Source: GCA-002050365 sp964237235 (GTDB lineage: Bacteria > Acidobacteriota > Blastocatellia > Pyrinomonadales > Pyrinomonadaceae). From it: a stretch of DNA of 64,000 bases. The notes under the pieces are model-generated. The model did no database searches, was not told where the DNA came from, and worked only from the letters and a program-made list of their open reading frames with translations. Of this stretch, positions 59,024-64,000 are shown piece after piece. The translations under genes and the position numbers were made by a program. Numbering within the stretch: position 1 is the stretch's first letter; each line of letters opens with the position of its first letter. The stretch lies in the NCBI GenBank assembly GCA_964237235.1, contig CAXSGY010000022.1, positions 18,332-82,331 on the forward strand, in the 5' to 3' direction.

Positions 59024-61260
59024 ATAAAATAATTTTTGTTTGGTTAATTTTTACACTTGTATTTTCCGCTTTCGCGCAAGACGAAAATCGCGCTTCTAAA
59101 ACCTGGGAAGTGCAGAAATATGACATTGCGGCGACTTTGCCCGGCGGCGAAGCGGGTAGAGATTTGAACGCGAAAGCCGTTTTAAGTTTGAAAAATATTT
59201 CGAACCGCGCGGCGACGACTTTGAGTTTGCGAATCAATCCGGGCGCGACGGTTTCCGCCGTTAAAATTAACGATGCGGCGGCGGAGTTTACGAAAAACGA
59301 AGAAAAGGTCGGAACGGGAACTTTGCAAAAAATCGTGATTCGCATCGCTCCAATTCAGCCGAACGCGAATTTTAATGTTGCGGTCGAATACAAATTAAAC
59401 GTCAAAGAAAATTCCGGTTTGAACGCGCTTTCGCCGGTCGGTTCGCAGTTTTTGCCTTTGTCGTATTGGTATCCGACACCGAATAACTGGTATTTCGCGC
59501 GCGGCGCGGATTTCGCGCCGGTTCATTTGCAAGTAAATTCGGCGAACGGCGAAACAATCGTCGCTTCGGGAACGCAGAGCGGAAATTCATTTGACCAAAA
59601 GTTACTCAGCCAGCCGTTTTTCGTCGCCGGAAATTGGGACAAAATTGACGCGAACGGCGTTTCGGTTTTTGTGCCGAAAGGTGCGGACGCGAAAACGCGC
59701 GCCGACGAATTAGCCGCGTTCGCTTTGGAAGCGAAAAATTTTACGGCGACGCTTTTCGGTACCGCGCCCGACGCGCCTTTGAAAATCGTCGCGGTCAGAC
59801 GCGGCGGCGGATTTGCGGACGGCGGCACGATTTTCGTTGACGAAAGCGTTTTCCGGCGACAGAAAATTGACGCGCAAGCCGCGATGAACATTGCCGAAGC
59901 GACGGCGAAATTGTGGCTCGGAAATGCGGTTGCCGTTAGCGGTGACGGCTTCGGCGCGATTCGTGAAGGCTTGGCGCAATTTGTCGCCACGCAGTTTCTC
60001 GAAAAAAAATACGGCAGGGAAATCGCCGATGTCGAGCGTTTGCGGCAGCGCACGGCATACGCGGCGATTGTCAAACGCGACGCGCCTCTGACGCAGGTTT
60101 CGCCGCTCGACGATTATTTTTACGCGGCGGTTTCCAACAAAGGCGCGATGATTTGGCGGCTGCTTGCCAGACAAGTCGGGCAGGACGAATTCTTTAAAAC
60201 CGTGCAGGCGCAAATGCGCGACGGCAATCTGACTTTGAGCGAAATTCGCGCCGCGTTTCCGTCGCAGAAGGATTTGCTCGACAACGAGTTTGACCAGATT
60301 ACCGATATGAATTTGCTCGTCGGTTTGCCGCAGTCGAGCGGCGCGGAAACGAAAGTCGCGCTGCGAAATTTGGGAGCGTTCGACGCGGCGGTTAATGTTT
60401 CGGCGACGACGCAAAGCGGCGAGCATCTGACGGCGCAGGCAACAATTCCGGCAAAAAGTTTCGGCGAAACGAATTTTAAAACTACGAATAAAATTACGCG
60501 CGTTGAAGTTGACACCGACAAATTTTATCCGCAAACCGATTATTCGGATGATGTCGCGCCGCGCGAATTTGATACGAGCGACGCGATTGCAGTCATCAAG
60601 CGCGCTTTCGACCAACAATATTACGCCAGGGCTGAAAAATCAGCCGCGACGATTTTACAGACCGCGCCACGTTTTGACGACGCGCGAACCTGGCTGGCGC
60701 GTGCGCTCGCCGCGCAAAACAAATCTACGGAAGCCGAACGTGAATTTCGCGCCGCGCTCGACGAAAAATTGCCGACTGCCCGGACGCTCGCCTGGGCGAA
60801 TGTCGGCTTGGGCGATTTGGCTTTGAAGACGAATCAAAATTCTCAAGCCGCCAATTTTTTCGCCGAAGCGATTCGCGCCGACGGCGAATACGGAGCGACT
60901 TTAGCGGCGCGCGCCGGTTTAAATAAAACAGGCGCGGCGCAGGCATCCGACGAAAGCATCAAAGCGTTTTTCGCACAGTTTGATAAAGCCGCTGTTTCGG
61001 GACGCAAAGCGGACGTTGAAGCATTGGTTTTAGCCGGTGAAATAACGAGATTTGCCGGCGGTATTGCAGGACAAGCGCAGGAATGGACGACAAAAGTCGC
61101 GCGCGTTGATAAATTGGACGCGAACAACGCGTTGACGGAAGTTAATTTGAATATACGACTTTTAAGCAAAAACGCGGAGAGCGGCACGGCGGTCTTTCTT
61201 TTGACGAAAGTCGGCGGAAATTGGAAACTGAGCGGCGTGGATATTTTTGAAGTCAGATAA
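59020..61260 (+). CDS. Secreted M1-peptidase-like protein with TPRs, metal motif absent
   Basis: A 746-residue exported protein (signal peptide 1-20, ending AFAQ). The N-terminal ~190 residues form the beta domain of M1 aminopeptidases (VLSLKNISNRAATTLSLRIN, PLSYWYPTPNNWYFARGADF). The central domain follows the M1 layout, but where HE-x-x-H...W-x-x-E/G should stand it reads NIAEATAKLWLGNA, then FGAIREGLAQFVATQFLEKK; the histidines are gone. The C-terminal third has tetratricopeptide repeats (EREFRAALDEKLPTARTLAW) and an end domain. Likely non-catalytic. Confidence 0.8.
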   Translation: MNKIIFVWLIFTLVFSAFAQDENRASKTWEVQKYDIAATLPGGEAGRDLNAKAVLSLKNISNRAATTLSLRINPGATVSAVKINDAAAEFTKNEEKVGTGTLQKIVIRIAPIQPNANFNVAVEYKLNVKENSGLNALSPVGSQFLPLSYWYPTPNNWYFARGADFAPVHLQVNSANGETIVASGTQSGNSFDQKLLSQPFFVAGNWDKIDANGVSVFVPKGADAKTRADELAAFALEAKNFTATLFGTAPDAPLKIVAVRRGGGFADGGTIFVDESVFRRQKIDAQAAMNIAEATAKLWLGNAVAVSGDGFGAIREGLAQFVATQFLEKKYGREIADVERLRQRTAYAAIVKRDAPLTQVSPLDDYFYAAVSNKGAMIWRLLARQVGQDEFFKTVQAQMRDGNLTLSEIRAAFPSQKDLLDNEFDQITDMNLLVGLPQSSGAETKVALRNLGAFDAAVNVSATTQSGEHLTAQATIPAKSFGETNFKTTNKITRVEVDTDKFYPQTDYSDDVAPREFDTSDAIAVIKRAFDQQYYARAEKSAATILQTAPRFDDARTWLARALAAQNKSTEAEREFRAALDEKLPTARTLAWANVGLGDLALKTNQNSQAANFFAEAIRADGEYGATLAARAGLNKTGAAQASDESIKAFFAQFDKAAVSGRKADVEALVLAGEITRFAGGIAGQAQEWTTKVARVDKLDANNALTEVNLNIRLLSKNAESGTAVFLLTKVGGNWKLSGVDIFEVR

Positions 61261-61391
61261 ATTTCGCGCTTGGAAAACAAATATCAAAAAGGAAGCGATA
61301 TGATTCGGAATGGTTGAGTGATGAAAGATAATAGTCGATGGATGAAATTTGCTTTCATATATTTTCAGTAATTGTTCTTGCTCTCAATTGT

Positions 61392-61934
61392 ATGATTTCT
61401 AAAAAAGTAAAAATTAAAAAAACGAACTTTATTGTTTTGATTTTACCCTTAATTTTCTGTGCCGTTTTAACTGTCGGCGCGAATGCACAGAGAACAAAAT
61501 CGAAGGTCAGATTGGGAAAAATTTGCGGTAATCCGCAGTTGAAATGCCGCACGGCGGATTATAACTTTCAGGCGCACGAAATCCCTTTTGAAATTCCATC
61601 GAACGACGCGGTGATTGTGCAATCGGAAATGTTTTATATGATTGTTTTGAAATCAGTCAAACCGGCTTCCGATGCCGATTGCGAAAATATCTTTTCGGAA
61701 AGAGAGCGTTTGGAAATTCAGGAATTATTTCCCGACCACAAAGTTTTCGCTCTGAAATGTTTGGGCGCGGGCGACCTTTATTATGACAACATAACCGACG
61801 GTATAAATTTTATTGCCGTTTACGCCGGAAAAACTCTGACCGAAGCGAAGGCGTTTTTAGAGACGGTGAAGGCGACCGAAAAATTTAAAGGCGCAAATAT
61901 TCGACGCACACAGGCGAACATCAACGGCACATAA
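61392..61934 (+). CDS. Exported hypothetical protein
   Basis: A 180-residue protein from the ATG at 61392, with a signal peptide or N-anchor (KIKKTNFIVLILPLIFCAVL, ends VGANAQ). The mature part has CGNPQLKCRTADYNFQAHEI, a single pair of later Cys (SDADCENIF, FALKCLGAGDLY) and a C-terminal FIAVYAGKTLTEAKAFLETV helix, a layout like SPOR-type domains. I do not recognise the family. It precedes kdsC by 2 bp. Confidence 0.6.
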   Translation: MISKKVKIKKTNFIVLILPLIFCAVLTVGANAQRTKSKVRLGKICGNPQLKCRTADYNFQAHEIPFEIPSNDAVIVQSEMFYMIVLKSVKPASDADCENIFSERERLEIQELFPDHKVFALKCLGAGDLYYDNITDGINFIAVYAGKTLTEAKAFLETVKATEKFKGANIRRTQANINGT

Positions 61935-61936
61935 AG

Positions 61937-62440
61937 ATGAACAAGGAATTTATCGAACGCGCCCGCAAAATAAAATTGTTGTTGATGGACTGCGACGGCG
62001 TTTTGACCGACGGCAGACTTTATTACACGGAAAGCGGCGAGCAGATGAAGGTTTTCAATGTGCGCGACGGGCAGGGAATTGTGTCGTGGCATCGAGCCGG
62101 TTTTCAATCGGGAATTATTTCCGGCAGAGACGCGGAAAAAATTCTTAATGCGCGGGCGACCGAACTGGGAATGCGTTACGTCAAAGCCCGTTCGCAAGAC
62201 AAGACAAAGGATTTTTTGGATATTTTACGAGATGCGAAAATTGCTTCCGAAGAAGTCGCGTATATCGGCGACGACATCGGCGATATTTGTTTGATGAAGC
62301 AAGTCGGATTGCCGATTGCCGTTGCCGATGCCGCTTTGGAAGTGTTACCTTATATTGCTTTTCAAACCGAATCAAAAGGCGGTTGCGGTGCAATTCGGGA
62401 AATAACGGATTTGCTTTTAAGAACAAAGGAAATTCTTTAG
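61937..62440 (+). CDS. kdsC: Kdo-8-phosphate phosphatase (HAD)
   Basis: A 167-residue C0-type HAD phosphatase. LLMDCDGVLTDGRLYYTESG carries the D-x-D nucleophile and acid, GIISGRDAEKILNARATELG the second motif, and YIGDDIGDICLMKQVGLPIA the metal Asp pair with AVADAALEVLPY. It converts Kdo-8-P to Kdo. With kdsB and kdsA the pathway is here except the isomerase kdsD. Confidence 0.92.
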   Translation: MNKEFIERARKIKLLLMDCDGVLTDGRLYYTESGEQMKVFNVRDGQGIVSWHRAGFQSGIISGRDAEKILNARATELGMRYVKARSQDKTKDFLDILRDAKIASEEVAYIGDDIGDICLMKQVGLPIAVADAALEVLPYIAFQTESKGGCGAIREITDLLLRTKEIL

Positions 62441-62906
62441 AATAATTTTATGAATCGGACAACTCGAATTCTTCGCCGGACATCGGAATCCTTCACTCAA
62501 AATTGAGTGATGAATTTTTAGAAATTTTGATAATTTGCAGTTGCTTTGTCGTTGTAAAGGAAAAGACTTGGTATAAAATGAGTCTTTTACTTTCATCTGA
62601 GAGGCTGAATCCGAAACAGTTTCGAAAAATGTTTCGAGTCCGCTTGACAAGTAAATGCCGAATGTATAAATTAGGTGATTGCCGCAACGAAAGATTTTTA
62701 ACTTGAAAAGAGAAATGTTGAAAAAGTTTCGTTGACCGGTTGACAAAAAGTTTTGATTAGGTATAATCGAAAGTTCGCCTCGTAGTTGGAGACGAAAACA
62801 AAAAACAATTTTGATGTTTGAAAACTAGATATGCGAGTCCATGTGTTAATTCAAAACACGAGTTCGTGAAATGCGAACCAACGAACAATAGAGTTAGTAA
62901 AAACTT
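62441..62906 (+). promoter_or_regulatory. rRNA operon upstream region with tandem promoters
   Basis: 466 bp without a convincing gene. Promoter P1 has TTGACA at 62644-62649 and TATAAA at 62665-62670 (15-bp spacer, or 17 to TAAATT). P2 has TTGACA at 62740-62745, a 16-bp spacer and a perfect TATAAT at 62762-62767. The ~140-bp leader from P2 to the 16S start would hold processing and antitermination sites. Short open frames here are AT-rich and overlap the promoters, so I do not call them genes. Confidence 0.8.

Positions 62907-64000
<1,094 letters not shown>

Noticed and set aside
59710..60618. 302-codon frame antisense to the M1-like gene
   Set aside because: Composition of a shadow frame (Arg/Phe/Asn-rich); the sense protein has a signal peptide and recognisable domains.
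62503..62706. Short open frames upstream of 16S
   Set aside because: They overlap tandem rRNA promoters, are AT-rich and lack ribosome sites.

Overview
The window looks like part of the chromosome of an Acidobacteriota bacterium, most probably class Blastocatellia (subdivision 4). The support is the start of a 16S rRNA gene at the right end, whose overall character fits that group from memory, plus a moderate GC content, a bTHX ribosomal protein gene and Kdo genes typical of a Gram-negative envelope. Genus-level placement needs a database comparison.

Layout. (1) 1-2504: a chromosomal integron. A tyrosine recombinase with the IntI-specific insert (intI, + strand) is divergent from a minus-strand cassette array. 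A near-consensus outward promoter (Pc) and a GTTGGGT recombination core (attI) lie between them. Two complete cassettes, each encoding a small exported protein and ending in a 112-bp attC site, are followed by a third cassette that leaves the window. (2) 2.5-4.2 kb: a glutamine-amidotransferase-like protein, a frameshifted small CxxC gene and an unknown protein. (3) 4.3-26.1 kb: a long minus-strand respiratory complex I (nuo) locus in the order A-B-C-D-E-F-G-H-J-K-L-M-N, with no nuoI. At least a dozen unrelated genes are inserted between subunits: Uma2 nuclease, coiled-coil protein, TonB-like protein, decayed toxin/antitoxin genes, a signal-peptidase-like protein without its catalytic dyad, a secreted lipase, bTHX, a GNAT, and a nucleotidyltransferase with a nonsense codon. 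(4) 26.4-30.1 kb: an unknown two-domain protein, thiS-thiG, a c-type cytochrome lipoprotein, a zinc-ribbon membrane protein and a TIGR01777 epimerase. (5) 30.3-45 kb: an extracellular polysaccharide locus with three GT-B glycosyltransferases, a fused dehydrogenase/oxidoreductase, a formyltransferase, a polysaccharide deacetylase, asparagine synthase, a YdcF protein, a beta-helix protein and a GT-C membrane glycosyltransferase. (6) 45-52.5 kb: signalling and stress genes (Ser/Thr kinase with TPRs, ImmA/IrrE-like protein, SpoIIE phosphatase, FecR protein, CPBP protease). (7) 52.6-62.4 kb: Kdo synthesis (kdsB, kdsA, kdsC) with pyrG, an Hsp70-like ATPase, a Dps-like protein and a BrnT/BrnA-type module translationally coupled to kdsA. 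(8) 62.6-64 kb: tandem rRNA promoters and the first ~1.1 kb of a 16S rRNA gene.

A recurring feature outside genes is a class of hairpin built from 7-bp tandem units. Each locus uses a different 7-mer but the same left-arm/right-arm plan; four clear examples lie in or at the end of the nuo locus. REP-like palindromes (GGAGCGCGGAC...GTCCGC type) and a 39-bp direct repeat flanking a GxxExxY gene add to the picture of a genome rich in small dispersed repeats.
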